Positions 1-8,600 are shown, numbered from the stretch's first letter. The stretch is DNA of 64,000 bases from BP-464 sp963825415 (GCA_963825415.1 CAWGTD010000006.1:124001-188000), one strand, 5' to 3'. Translations and numbers: made by a program. The notes: generated from the letters alone by a model not told the origin.

Positions 1-1
1 C

Positions 2-313
2 GCCGCTGCCCCGCAGCTGATGGTGCTGGGCCAGGCGCTCCGGCCCTGCACGAGCCGGCGTGTCATGAAGATCCGTATCGCGCGCCGCAAGGGCGTCCGG
101 TACAGCTCGGCCACGGTGACGATGAACGGCAAGCGGATCGCTACCCGCAAGGGCAAGCGCATCACCGCCCCGATCAACCTCACGGGCCTGTCCAAGGGCA
201 CCTACAAGATCGTCATCCGTGTCCGGACCACGAAGGGCAAGGTGCTGAAGGGCACGCGGACGTACCACACGTGCGTCGCGAAGATCCCCACGAAGCGCGC
301 GCCCAAGCTGTAA
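2..313 (+). CDS. C-terminal end of a secreted repeat/Ig-like protein (5' partial)
   Basis: The reading frame is open from the left window edge to a TAA at 311-313, so this is probably the tail of a longer gene rather than a 97-residue protein starting at the internal GTG (20). The visible part is basic and Ser/Thr/Gly-rich. Alternating hydrophobic strands end in a KGTYKIVIRVRTTKGK-type stretch and one late Cys (YHTC). This looks like the beta-sandwich C-terminal domain of large extracellular proteins in this group, an inference from composition only. No enzyme motif is visible. A strong hairpin follows the stop. Confidence 0.55.
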   Translation, partial: AAAPQLMVLGQALRPCTSRRVMKIRIARRKGVRYSSATVTMNGKRIATRKGKRITAPINLTGLSKGTYKIVIRVRTTKGKVLKGTRTYHTCVAKIPTKRAPKL

Positions 314-341
314 GCGGCTCACAGCCGTAGAGGGACTCCCC

Positions 342-375
342 GCGCCGGGGGCTGGCTCCAGCCAGCCTCCGGCGC
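342..375. terminator. 16-bp hairpin, bidirectional terminator
   Basis: Bases 342-357 pair with 360-375 over 16 bp with a single G-U pair and a two-base loop. It sits between two convergent genes, about 30 nt after the stop at 313 and a few nt after the stop at 382 on the other strand. There is no real T tract, as is common in high-GC actinobacteria. Confidence 0.75.
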
Positions 376-381
376 ATTCGG

Positions 382-885
382 TTAAAGGAGCCCGCTGAGC
401 GCCCGCGCGCGCTCGAGGTAGTCGTCGGCGCGGCCGGTCAGCCGGACGAGCCCGTAGGTGTCGAGCACCGCGCGCTTGAGGTCGCGGGCGCCGCCGCTGT
501 GCAGCCGGCGCATCAGCTCGGCGACCTCGTCGAGCGGCACCTCCTCCAGCGTCCGCGGCCCGAGCTCGCGGACGCGCACCGGCGCCGAGCCCGCCGGGCG
601 CAGCACGTCGTCGTTGTCGATCGTCGTGGCGCCCTCGCGAGCGATCACCAGGCGGTCCTGGATCTTCAGCCGCCACGCGGCGCCCGTCAGCGGCGCCTTC
701 GCCGCGCCGGTGAGCTTCTTGCCGCCCGACGCGCGCGTGTACAGGCCGAAGGCACGACCCGCCAGCACCGGCCCCTCGGCTTCGACGATCTCCATCACGG
801 CCGGCATCAGCACGTCGCGACCCGCGTTGCGCGGGTCGGGCACCGCGCGCGGCTCCCAGGCGCGGTACGGCTCGAGCTCGACCAC
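382..885 (-). CDS. hypothetical protein, possible winged-helix (DUF3320-like)
   Basis: A 167-residue soluble protein with a GTG start (883-885), eight bases after the stop of the zinc-ribbon gene upstream, so the two are probably co-transcribed. The middle (about residues 25-90) has a helix-turn-strand pattern with EIVEAEGPVLAGRAFGLYTR. This resembles the small winged-helix domains found at the ends of some helicases (DUF3320-type); that is a weak pattern-level resemblance. The C-terminus is helical. No catalytic residues are recognised and no function is assigned. Confidence 0.6.
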   Translation of the reverse strand: MVELEPYRAWEPRAVPDPRNAGRDVLMPAVMEIVEAEGPVLAGRAFGLYTRASGGKKLTGAAKAPLTGAAWRLKIQDRLVIAREGATTIDNDDVLRPAGSAPVRVRELGPRTLEEVPLDEVAELMRRLHSGGARDLKRAVLDTYGLVRLTGRADDYLERARALSGLL

Positions 886-893
886 CGGGTCGT

Positions 894-1103
894 CTACCGA
901 CGCGGGATGCCGAGGACCAGGTGCGGCGCGACGCCGGCCCGATCCTGGAGGTGAGCATCCGAGGCGGGGCCCTCGGCGTCACGGAAGTTCAGCTCGCCGC
1001 CGCAGCGCGGGCACGTGCCCAGCAGCCGCAGACCCTCGACCAGCGTGGAGCTGTTCCAGGAACGACTGCAGTCCTGACAGGACACGGCGGGATCGACGGC
1101 CAT
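894..1103 (-). CDS. small zinc-ribbon protein
   Basis: A 69-residue protein starting with ATG, preceded by a GAGGA-type ribosome site about 9 nt upstream. Two Cys pairs are visible, CQDC near residue 10 and CPRC near residue 32, spaced as in a single zinc ribbon (rubredoxin-like knuckles). It is the first gene of a two-gene minus-strand unit and is divergent from the FtsH-like gene. Such proteins often act as nucleic-acid or protein adaptors; the partner here is unknown. Confidence 0.65.
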   Translation of the reverse strand: MAVDPAVSCQDCSRSWNSSTLVEGLRLLGTCPRCGGELNFRDAEGPASDAHLQDRAGVAPHLVLGIPRR

Positions 1104-1249
1104 GCGGGCATCCTCGTCGCCCCCGCGACGAATGTGTATGGGTCATTCGTCCGTTCCGAGCACCCAGACCTGATCAAACGTCCGGCCAGAACCGTGAAAT
1201 CCCCCAGGAAATCCCCGCCCAGGCTCTGGAGCCGGGGGCGGTCGCCCAG

Positions 1250-1255
1250 TACCCT
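1250..1255 (+). promoter_or_regulatory. -10 box (TACCCT) of the FtsH-like gene
   Basis: A TAnnnT hexamer ending 13 nt before the chosen ATG (1269). It would give a leader of about 7 nt with no ribosome-binding site. Confidence 0.4.
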
Positions 1256-1268
1256 CACCTCGCATCTG

Positions 1269-3674
1269 ATGCCCGTCCAGGACGTTCCCACACGTCACGC
1301 ACATGCCGAGAGAAATGCGGCGCTCGCACGCGAGTGGCGCAGGCTCTCGAAAGCCGCGACGTTCGTCGCGGTGCTGACCGGCCCGGCGTTCTTCGCCGTC
1401 CTGGTCTCGCGCAACGACTGGCCGGTCGGGTGGGCGCTTCTGGTCACGGTGCTCGCGATCGCCGCGTTCCGCGGGCTGATCGACGTCCTCGCCCATCGCC
1501 TGATTCCCAGGGCGAGCCTGTACGGCTTCGACAAGGACGCGCTGCTCGACGACGCCACGGCACGGCGGCGGCTGTGGTTCTGGCGCGGCAAGTTCCGGCT
1601 GCTGCGCTGGCTCTTCGGCATCGTCTTCGGGCTGCTGGGCGCGATCGCGCTGATCACCGGCCAGTCGATCGGCAGCGTGCTCAGCGACATCGGCAACTGG
1701 GTCAGCGACTCGCTGCCGCTGTTCCTGATCCTCGGCATCCAGATCCCGATGCTGTTCCTCGCGAACTTCATGATCCTGTTCGGCCCGCTGCTCATCTTCG
1801 CGGTCAAGCAGATGAAGGGCTACGAGCCGGGCGACGCGGACTGGGGTGTCCGGCTCGACGACGTTCGCGGCCAGGCGGAGCCCAAGCAGGAGGTCACGCG
1901 CGTCATCACGCTGTGGCAGTCCGGCGACGAGTTCCGCAAGGCCGGCGGCAAGCCCGAGCGCGGCCTGCTCTTCATCGGCGCGCCGGGTACCGGCAAGACG
2001 ATGCTGTCGAAGGCGATCGCGACGAGCTTCAACTCGCCGATCGTGACGATGCCGGGATCGGGCTTCGCCCAGACGTTCATCGGCATGGACGTGATCACCG
2101 TCCTGCTGCTGATCCGCAAGGCGCGCAAGCTCGCCCGCAAGTGGGGCGGGCAGTGCATCGTCTTCATCGACGAGATCGACGCGGTCGGCCTGCGCCGCGC
2201 CGCGCTCGGCGGCGGCGGGACCGCCGGCGTCATGCAACCGCCGCCGCAGGCATTCGAGGAGCTCGCGTTCTACGGGCCCTACGGAGCCCAGAACCCCAGC
2301 GGCGACCTGATCCTCGAGACGCATGCCTGGCGCGAGCGGCTGTTCGCCTCGCGCGCACCTTCGCCGCCGCAGCTCTACCCGCCGTTGCTGACCGGCATCG
2401 GGCAGCGGATCGGCAACTACATCATGCCCGGCATGGGCGGCATGGGCGGGGGCATGGCGCTCAACCAGCTGCTCATCCAGATGGACGGCGTCGACGACCC
2501 GCCGTTCTGGCGCAAGTTCTGGACGAACCGCGTCAACAACATCCTCGACGCGCTGTACATCGTCCCGCGCAAGGTCGGGTCGGCGACACTGCGGATGCCG
2601 AACGCCAAGCCGCGCTCGGAGCAGATCTACTTCATCGGAGCGACCAACGTGCCGCTCGAGCGCCTCGACCCGGCGCTCGTCCGCCCGGGCCGGATGGGCC
2701 GCCACATCTGGTTCCGGACGCCCACCAAGGACGACCGGATGGACATCTTCGCGCTCTATCTCGCCAAGGTGGACCACGACCCCGACCTGGACACCGACAA
2801 GCGCCGCGACGAGCTCGCCCGCATCACCAACGGCTACTCGCCGGCGATGATCGAGCAGGTCTGCTCGATGGCGCTGACGCTCGCGCACTCCGACGCCCGC
2901 GAGGTGTTCGGGTGGAGCGACATCGTCGAGGCGATGACGACGATCGAGTCCGGCACGGCACAGGGCATCGACTACGTGCCGCAGGAGACCCGCGCGGTGG
3001 CGATCCACGAGGCGGGCCACGCGGTCGCCTCGCACGTCTACATGGCCGACGTGCTGTCGACTCGCCTCTCGATCCGCAAGCGCGGCGGCTCGCTCGGCCA
3101 CCACCAGGCGATCGAGAAGGAGGAGCGGTTCTCGAGCTGGCGCCACGAGGAGGTCGGCAAGCTGGTCTGGACGCTGGGCGCGATGGCCGCCGAGCACGTC
3201 TTCTACGGCGAGAACTCGACCGGCGTCGGCGGCGACGTCGAGAGCGCCACCGCCCGTGCCGCCTGGATGGTGGGCATGTGCGGGATGGGCCCCGAGCCGA
3301 TCGACCTCAACGGCAGGCAGTACGCCAGCGACGAGGAGACGCGCGACGCCGAGGCCGAGTTCATGGAGCGCTTCGAGCGGATCGGCCTGCAGATCATGAA
3401 CCGCGCGCGTGGCGCGCGGGAGCAGGGCGACGCGATCGCCGCGATCCTCGGCGACCCCGCCAAGAAGCGGGCGGCCGCCCAGATCCTCGGGCAGGCCTAC
3501 CTGACCGCGGTGTGCCTCGTTCGCCACAACCGCGAGCAGACGCTGCGGATCGCCGAGACGCTCGTCGAGCGCAGGGAGCTGCACGGCGACGAGGTCGTCG
3601 AAGTGCTCGACGCGGCGGGCCTGCAGGCGCCGCACATCGACGTGACCGACGAGCGGATCTGGCCGAAGCTGTGA
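1269..3674 (+). CDS. divergent FtsH-like membrane AAA+ zinc metalloprotease
   Basis: An 801-residue membrane-anchored AAA+ protease that would unfold and degrade membrane or damaged proteins at the inner face of the membrane. Four hydrophobic segments lie near residues 25-180. Walker A GAPGTGKT is at 237-244, Walker B with D301/E302 in FIDEIDAVG, and the second region of homology GATN...RPGR starts near 457. The M41 zinc site is complete: HEAGH at 580-584 and the third ligand in GGD at 656. Unlike housekeeping FtsH, it has about 75 extra Gly/Pro-rich residues between Walker B and NQLL (399), and extra sequence before GATN. ATG 1269 was chosen because it just precedes the first membrane helix; the frame is open further upstream. 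It overlaps the next start by 4 nt. Confidence 0.88.
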   Translation: MPVQDVPTRHAHAERNAALAREWRRLSKAATFVAVLTGPAFFAVLVSRNDWPVGWALLVTVLAIAAFRGLIDVLAHRLIPRASLYGFDKDALLDDATARRRLWFWRGKFRLLRWLFGIVFGLLGAIALITGQSIGSVLSDIGNWVSDSLPLFLILGIQIPMLFLANFMILFGPLLIFAVKQMKGYEPGDADWGVRLDDVRGQAEPKQEVTRVITLWQSGDEFRKAGGKPERGLLFIGAPGTGKTMLSKAIATSFNSPIVTMPGSGFAQTFIGMDVITVLLLIRKARKLARKWGGQCIVFIDEIDAVGLRRAALGGGGTAGVMQPPPQAFEELAFYGPYGAQNPSGDLILETHAWRERLFASRAPSPPQLYPPLLTGIGQRIGNYIMPGMGGMGGGMALNQLLIQMDGVDDPPFWRKFWTNRVNNILDALYIVPRKVGSATLRMPNAKPRSEQIYFIGATNVPLERLDPALVRPGRMGRHIWFRTPTKDDRMDIFALYLAKVDHDPDLDTDKRRDELARITNGYSPAMIEQVCSMALTLAHSDAREVFGWSDIVEAMTTIESGTAQGIDYVPQETRAVAIHEAGHAVASHVYMADVLSTRLSIRKRGGSLGHHQAIEKEERFSSWRHEEVGKLVWTLGAMAAEHVFYGENSTGVGGDVESATARAAWMVGMCGMGPEPIDLNGRQYASDEETRDAEAEFMERFERIGLQIMNRARGAREQGDAIAAILGDPAKKRAAAQILGQAYLTAVCLVRHNREQTLRIAETLVERRELHGDEVVEVLDAAGLQAPHIDVTDERIWPKL

Positions 3675-3853
3675 CCGAGCCCGAAGGCAGCACGCCCGAG
3701 CGCCCGCCCGACCCCGCCGGGACGCGGCCGAAGGTCGATCCCGATTCGCTCGTGCCGGCTCGGACCGACCCGCTGGTCGCACCCGCGATCGACACGACGG
3801 CGGTCGAGGAGGGCTCCGAGCACCGGATGCTGCCGGGGCACACGTGGCCGTAG
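3671..3853 (+). CDS. 60-residue Pro/Asp-rich disordered protein
   Basis: GTG start overlapping the FtsH-like stop (GTGA). The product is rich in Pro, Thr and acidic residues, has no membrane segment and looks disordered. It ends in a TAG that overlaps the next start by 10 nt. It could be a genuine small protein. It could also be the N-terminal extension of the following membrane protein, separated by a frame error, since that next gene is full of frame shifts. No family recognised. Confidence 0.4.
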   Translation: MTEPEGSTPERPPDPAGTRPKVDPDSLVPARTDPLVAPAIDTTAVEEGSEHRMLPGHTWP

Positions 3854-4681
3854 TCCACGGGTCCGGCGTGGCGCTCGGCGGCGCGCCCGCCCTCGCCAGC
3901 CGCGACGAGGCTCCGCACGCGCCCCGCTTTCAGTTCCTGTTCGGCGCGCTGGCGGCCCTCGGCCTGGCGGCGCTGGCCGCGGTGGTCGCACTGGCGGTCG
4001 GCGGCGGCAAGACCGATGGGCCGAGAGGCCCGAGCTGGTCGCAGTGGCAGCCGATTCCGGGCAGCGCCTCGGCTCCCGAGCAGATCGCGCGGCACATCGG
4101 GCGGGAGTACCACCTCGCCACGCGGCGACCAGCTGGTGCTCGTCACCGGCGGGCCGCTGGAGGTCGCCGACCTTCCGCTGAAGATCGCCTTGCGCCAGGC
4201 CGCCGAAGCAGGGTGGCGACATCTCGCTGGTCGACGGCAAGGGCGTGCTCTACCGCCTCTGCGGACTTGGGCCCGAAGTGCTCGATCAACAAGGGCAAGC
4301 CGTCGGTGTCAGCGCAAGCTGCTGCTGCGCCGCGAGGCGCTGGAGCTCGCGCTCTACACCTTCCGGTACACCGATGCCGACAACGTCGTGGTCGTTCATG
4401 CCGCCGGGTCGGCCGAAGAAGAACCCGAAGAAGATCCTCGACCCCAACGAGGCCTTGTTCTTCCGCCGCGAGCGACGTGGGCCCGAGCTCGACCGCCGCG
4501 TGACAGCCACTCTGACGCGCACGGCGCCGGTCCCGAGCACGTTCACGCCGCTCGCCCGATGCCGAGCTGGTCGGTCCGGCTGACCGCGCCGCGGCTGTTC
4601 CAGTTCAGCCTGACGCAGGCCAACGCAGGACAACCGGGCGTTCCTGGTGCTCGAGCGGTTCGACCGACTGCGGCGCAATAG
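3844..4681 (+). pseudogene. membrane-anchored protein gene broken by about eight +1 frame shifts
   Basis: A GTG start leads into a basic N-terminus and one membrane helix (near residues 33-55), then an extracytoplasmic domain. Coherent protein sequence jumps frame repeatedly: GDQLVLVTGGPLEVADLPLK from 4124, ISLVDGKGVLYRLCG from about 4221, LGPKCSINKGKPSV from about 4268, LLLRREALELALYTFRY from about 4320, FMPPGRPKKNPKK from about 4395, LTAPRLFQFSLTQAN from about 4580, then RAFLVLERF. Each jump equals one extra base (or two missing). The encoded protein between jumps shows no degeneration, so either the sequence has errors here or the damage is very recent. Operon position after the FtsH-like gene suggests a partner or inhibitor of the protease; that is inference. 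Confidence 0.65.
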
Positions 4682-4691
4682 CCGGCGCGGC

Positions 4692-4881
4692 GTGCAGCGC
4701 CCGGCCGCCGGCCTCTGCGACAGCTGCGTCCACCAGCGGGTCGTCGGCAACACCCGCGGGTCGAGCTTCTCGCTCTGCGAGCGCTCGCGAACCGACCCCG
4801 CGTTTCCGAAGTACCCGCGGCTGCCGGTGACCCGCTGCGCGGGCCACGAACCGCTCGCGCCACGTGCCCAACGGTCGTTGA
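4692..4881 (+). CDS. small Cys-rich conserved protein, frame-shifted near its end
   Basis: From GTG 4692 the frame encodes a roughly 60-residue protein with CDSC near residue 9, then SLCERS and a late RCAGHE. This four-Cys layout is typical of a small conserved actinobacterial protein that I recognise only by pattern (probable metal binding). The frame does not stop where expected but runs into the ABC gene. One extra base near 4855 would bring in the TGA at 4879-4881, and I take that as the natural end. It lies in the frame-shift cluster that begins at 3844. Confidence 0.5.
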
Positions 4882-4890
4882 CCGGACAAC

Positions 4891-4896
4891 TAGACT
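4891..4896 (+). promoter_or_regulatory. -10 box (TAGACT), leaderless start of the ABC exporter operon
   Basis: TAGACT ends 6 nt before the GTG at 4903, so transcription would begin at the start codon. No Shine-Dalgarno sequence is present. Confidence 0.6.
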
Positions 4897-4902
4897 GGGG
4901 CG

Positions 4903-6681
4903 GTGCCCACCTTCCGGCGCCTGCTCGGCTTCCTCCGTCCGTATCGGAAGGGCCTGCTCGCGTCGCTGCTGCTGGCCGCGCTGGCCACGGCGGGCACCGC
5001 GGCGATCCCGTGGCTGACCGGCCGGGCGATCGACAAGATTCGTGCCGACGACGAGCATGCGCTGCGCCTGCTCGCCTGGGCGGCCCTCGGCGCGGCGATA
5101 TTCCGATTGGCGCTGACCGTGACGCGGCGGCTGATCGCCGGCCGCGTGTCGCTGGGCGTCGAGCTCGACCTGCGCGAGCGGATGTACGCGCACCTGCTCG
5201 GCCTCGAGCTGGGGTTCTTCGATCGCCAGCAGACCGGCCAGCTGATGTCGCGCTCGACCGTCGACCTGCAGTCGGTGCGCTTCTTCCTCGGCTACGGGCT
5301 GGTGTTCATGACCCAGTCGGCGCTGACGATCCTGCTGGCGGCGGGCGCGATGTTCGCCAAGGACGCCGGCCTGGCGGCGCTGGCGCTCACACCGGTGCCG
5401 ATCGTCGTCTTCATCGCGGCGCGCTACGGGCGCCGGGCGCGGCCCGCGATCCAGGAGGTCCAGCAGCGGATCGCCGAGCTGACCGCCGAGGTCGAGGAGA
5501 ACGTCTCGGGCGTGCGGGTCGTGAAGGCCTTCGCGCGCGAGGAGCGCCAGCGCGAGCGGTTCACCTACCGGGTCGGGCGCCTCTTCGACCAGGCGATGAT
5601 CTCGACGCGGTTGCAGGCCTTCTACAACCCGTTCATCGGCTTCCTGCCGCAGCTCGGGCTCGCGGCGATCCTTTTCTTCGGGGGGCGCCGGGTCATCAAC
5701 GGCACGATGTCGCTCGGCGACTTCACCGCCTTCTACGTCTACCTGCTGATGCTGCTCTCGCCGATGCGGACGCTCGGCATCTCGCTCGGCATGGCCCAGC
5801 GCGCGACGGCGTCCGGCGCGCGGCTCTTCCAGATCCTCGACCGCGAGCCGCTGATCGTCGCGGCTCCCGATGCGCCTGGCCTGCCCGCCGGCTCCGGCCA
5901 GGTCGAGCTGCGAGGCGCGTCGCTGCGCTATGAGGGCGCCGACCGCGACGCACTGCACGACGTGTCGCTCGTCGTGCCGGCCGGCCGCACGGTGGCGCTC
6001 GTGGGCCCCACCGGGTCGGGCAAGACGTCGCTCGTCGCGCTGCTGCCGCGCCTGTATGACACGACCGCCGGAGCGGTTCTGATCGACGGCGTCGACGTTC
6101 GCGAGGTCGAACCCGCGGCGCTGCGCGCGGCGATCGCGGTGGTCGACGACGCGCCGTTCCTGTTCAGCGCGTCGGTCGCCGAGAACATCGCCTACTCCCG
6201 GGGAGGCGGCGACGGCGTCACGCGCGAGGAGATCGAGCTCGCCGCACGGCGGGCGCAGGCGCACGACTTCATCGAGCGGCTGCCCGACGGCTACGACACG
6301 CGCGTGGGCGAGCGCGGGCTGACGCTGAGCGGCGGCCAGCGCCAGCGGGTGGCGATCGCGCGGGCGTTCCTGGCCGACCCGCGCATCCTGATCCTCGACG
6401 ACGCGACGTCGAGCGTCGACGCCTCGACCGAGCAGCAGATCAAGACGGCGCTCAAGGACGTGATGGCCGGGCGGACGACGTTCGTCATCGCCCACCGCCT
6501 GTCGACGATCGCGCTGGCCGACGAGATCGTCGTGCTCGAGGACGGCGAGCTGGCCGCACACGGCACGCACGAGGAGCTGCTGGAGATCTCCGACCTCTAC
6601 CGCGAGATCGTCGAGAAGGGGCTGCCCGACCAGGTCTTCCTCACGCGCAAGCCGCGCGAGCGCGAGGTGGCGGGGCTGTGA
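4903..6681 (+). CDS. ABC exporter half-transporter, degenerate Walker B (subunit A)
   Basis: A 592-residue type IV ABC exporter half with an N-terminal six-helix membrane domain (about residues 15-310) and a C-terminal ATPase domain. Walker A GPTGSGKT is at 368-375, signature LSGGQ at 475-479, and Walker B ILILDDATS has Asp500 where the catalytic Glu normally sits. The H-loop His is present (IAHRLSTI). The next gene overlaps by 4 nt and encodes the other half. The Asp for Glu change is the hallmark of the non-catalytic site in heterodimeric exporters such as TM287/288 and BmrCD. Substrate unknown; multidrug, lipid or peptide export is possible. GTG start chosen because of the -10 box just upstream. 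Confidence 0.93.
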   Translation: MPTFRRLLGFLRPYRKGLLASLLLAALATAGTAAIPWLTGRAIDKIRADDEHALRLLAWAALGAAIFRLALTVTRRLIAGRVSLGVELDLRERMYAHLLGLELGFFDRQQTGQLMSRSTVDLQSVRFFLGYGLVFMTQSALTILLAAGAMFAKDAGLAALALTPVPIVVFIAARYGRRARPAIQEVQQRIAELTAEVEENVSGVRVVKAFAREERQRERFTYRVGRLFDQAMISTRLQAFYNPFIGFLPQLGLAAILFFGGRRVINGTMSLGDFTAFYVYLLMLLSPMRTLGISLGMAQRATASGARLFQILDREPLIVAAPDAPGLPAGSGQVELRGASLRYEGADRDALHDVSLVVPAGRTVALVGPTGSGKTSLVALLPRLYDTTAGAVLIDGVDVREVEPAALRAAIAVVDDAPFLFSASVAENIAYSRGGGDGVTREEIELAARRAQAHDFIERLPDGYDTRVGERGLTLSGGQRQRVAIARAFLADPRILILDDATSSVDASTEQQIKTALKDVMAGRTTFVIAHRLSTIALADEIVVLEDGELAAHGTHEELLEISDLYREIVEKGLPDQVFLTRKPREREVAGL

Positions 6682-8498
6682 GCGCACTGCCTCCGACCAC
6701 TGCGTCTCCCACGCGGCTCGACGAGATCCGCCGGCGCCTGCGCGGCACGAGCGGGCGCGGGCGCAAGCTGCGCGGGCTGCTGGTGCTGTTGCGGCCCTAC
6801 CGCTGGCGCGTTGTGGCGATGTTCGGCGCGCTGATCTTCGCCACGGCGGCGTCGCTGGCGCCGGCGCCGCTCGCCAAGCACGCGATCGACGACGGGATCG
6901 TGCCGGGGCACCTCGGCACGCTGAACATCATCGTGGCGGCGTTCGTCATCTCGGCGCTGGTGGTGTGGGCCGGGACGTTCGTGCAGACCTACCTCACGGG
7001 CTGGGTCGGCCAGCGCGCCCTGCAGGACCTGCGGCTGCAGATCTTCCGCCACCTCCAGGACATGCCCGTCGGCTTCTACGAGCGCCGCCCGGCGGGCGTG
7101 CTGATCTCGCGGATGACGAACGACGTCGAGGCGCTGGACTCGCTGGTGACCGACAGCGTCGTCACGCTCTTCCAGGCATCGCTCACCCTGGTGGGCACGG
7201 TCGTGATCCTGCTCCTGTTCGACGTCGAGCTCGCGCTGATCACGTTCGCGATCTTCCCGGTGATGGCGATCGGCTCGCTGGCGTTCCGGATCGCGTCGGC
7301 GGATGCCTACAAGCGCACGCGCGAGACGATCGGGGCGATCACCGCGTACCTGCAGGAGTCGTTGTCGGGCATCCGCGTCGTGCGCTCGTTCGCGCAGGAG
7401 CCGCGGCACCGCGCGCGGTTCCGCGAGCTCAACGAGGTCAACCGCGACGCCAACATGGTCACGGTCAACCTCAACGCCGCCTACTTCCCGGCGGTCGAGA
7501 TGGTCAGCGCGGTGGCGACCGTGGCGATCCTGCTGATCGGCGGCCACCAGGTGATCAACGGCGATCTTCAGGTCGGCGTGCTCGTGGGCTTCGTCGCGGC
7601 GCTCAACGGCTTCTTCGATCCGATCGGCCAGCTGTCCCAGCTCTATACGACCTACCAGTCGGGCATGGCGGCGCTGGACAAGATCTTCGAGCTGCTCGAC
7701 CAGGAGTCCGATCTGATCGAGAAGCCCGACGCTGTCGACCTCCCGAGGATCCGCGGAGAGATCCGCTTCGACCACGTGACGTTCGCGTATCGCACCGAGG
7801 ACGGGTCGAAGAACGCGCTGACCGACGTCGACCTGGTGATCCCGCCCGGCCAGACGGTTGCTCTGGTCGGCGCGACCGGCGCCGGCAAGTCGACCTTCGC
7901 CAAGCTCGTCGCGCGCTTCTATGACCCGACCGGCGGCCGCGTGCTCGTCGACGGCGTCGACCTGCGCGACATCCGCGCCGACTCGCTGCGCTCGCAGATG
8001 GGCATCGTGCCGCAGGAGGGGTTCCTGTTCAGCGGCACCGTCGGCGACAACATCGCGTTCGGGCGCCCCGACGCGACCGCCGAGGAGATCGCCGACGCCG
8101 CGCGCGCGGTCGGTGCCGACGGGTTCATCGAGGCGCTGCCCGACGGCTACGGCACCGAGGTCGGCGAGCGCGGCGTGCAGCTCTCAGCCGGCCAGCGCCA
8201 GCTCGTCGCTTTCGCCCGCGCGCTGATCGCCGATCCGCGGATCCTGATCCTCGACGAGGCGACGTCGAACGTCGACCTGCACACCGAGGGCCGGATCGAA
8301 GCCGGCCTGCGACGCCTGCTCGGCGGCCGCACGGCGGTGGTCATCGCCCACCGTCTTTCGACGATCCATCAGGCCGGCCATATCGTGGTGCTGGGCGACG
8401 GCAAGATCGTCGAGCAGGGCACCCACGAGGACCTCATGACAGCCCGCGGGGCCTACTGGAAGCTCTACCGCGACTGGGCCGAACAGGCCGCGGCGTAG
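6678..8498 (+). CDS. ABC exporter half-transporter, catalytic Walker B (subunit B)
   Basis: A 606-residue partner of the preceding gene, with a GTG start inside its stop (GTGA). It has six membrane helices, then an ATPase domain with Walker A GATGAGKS at 398-405, signature LSAGQ at 502-506 (second Gly replaced by Ala) and Walker B ILILDEATS with catalytic Glu527. In the heterodimer this weakened signature faces the degenerate Walker B of the other subunit, so both defects fall in one composite site. The other site, with Glu527 and the canonical LSGGQ of subunit A, is intact. This arrangement supports an obligate heterodimer with one hydrolytic site. Confidence 0.93.
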   Translation: MSALPPTTASPTRLDEIRRRLRGTSGRGRKLRGLLVLLRPYRWRVVAMFGALIFATAASLAPAPLAKHAIDDGIVPGHLGTLNIIVAAFVISALVVWAGTFVQTYLTGWVGQRALQDLRLQIFRHLQDMPVGFYERRPAGVLISRMTNDVEALDSLVTDSVVTLFQASLTLVGTVVILLLFDVELALITFAIFPVMAIGSLAFRIASADAYKRTRETIGAITAYLQESLSGIRVVRSFAQEPRHRARFRELNEVNRDANMVTVNLNAAYFPAVEMVSAVATVAILLIGGHQVINGDLQVGVLVGFVAALNGFFDPIGQLSQLYTTYQSGMAALDKIFELLDQESDLIEKPDAVDLPRIRGEIRFDHVTFAYRTEDGSKNALTDVDLVIPPGQTVALVGATGAGKSTFAKLVARFYDPTGGRVLVDGVDLRDIRADSLRSQMGIVPQEGFLFSGTVGDNIAFGRPDATAEEIADAARAVGADGFIEALPDGYGTEVGERGVQLSAGQRQLVAFARALIADPRILILDEATSNVDLHTEGRIEAGLRRLLGGRTAVVIAHRLSTIHQAGHIVVLGDGKIVEQGTHEDLMTARGAYWKLYRDWAEQAAA

Positions 8499-8512
8499 CG
8501 GCCGCTCCGTAC

Positions 8513-8518
8513 TACACT
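8513..8518 (+). promoter_or_regulatory. -10 box (TACACT) of the tRNA-Gln gene
   Basis: A TAnnnT hexamer 15 nt after the ABC stop and 10 nt before the first tRNA base. No clear -35 is seen. Confidence 0.4.
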
Positions 8519-8528
8519 GGCCGCCCGT

Positions 8529-8600
8529 TCCGGGATGGTGTAATTGGCAACACGCGTGCCTCTGGAGCACGAATTTGGGGTTCGAGTCCCTGTCCCGGAG
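8529..8600 (+). tRNA. tRNA-Gln (anticodon CTG)
   Basis: A 72-nt cloverleaf. The 7-bp acceptor stem TCCGGGA pairs with TCCCGGA, followed by discriminator G at 8600. The D-arm contains TAATTGGCAA. The anticodon stem CGTGC/GCACG encloses CTCTGGA with anticodon CTG, which reads CAG. The T-loop is TTCGAGT. CCA is not encoded. It sits between the ABC operon and the convergent acylase gene. Confidence 0.93.

Noticed and set aside
458..3853. Long open frames such as 458-3853 (1,131 codons), 1143-3782 minus and 29455-35376 (1,973 codons)
   Set aside because: Shadows of real genes in GC-rich DNA: Arg/Ala/Pro-rich low-complexity sequence, no domains, and they overlap well-supported genes. Only their parts matching real domains were kept.
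3844..4881. Programmed ribosomal frameshifting as explanation for the broken gene
   Set aside because: Nine shifts in 1 kb with no slippery or stimulatory motifs at each site; sequence error is far simpler.
4543..6687. 714-codon minus-strand frame opposite the first ABC exporter gene
   Set aside because: Composition is Arg/His/Asp/Glu-rich shadow with no motif; the plus-strand ABC gene has all family motifs.
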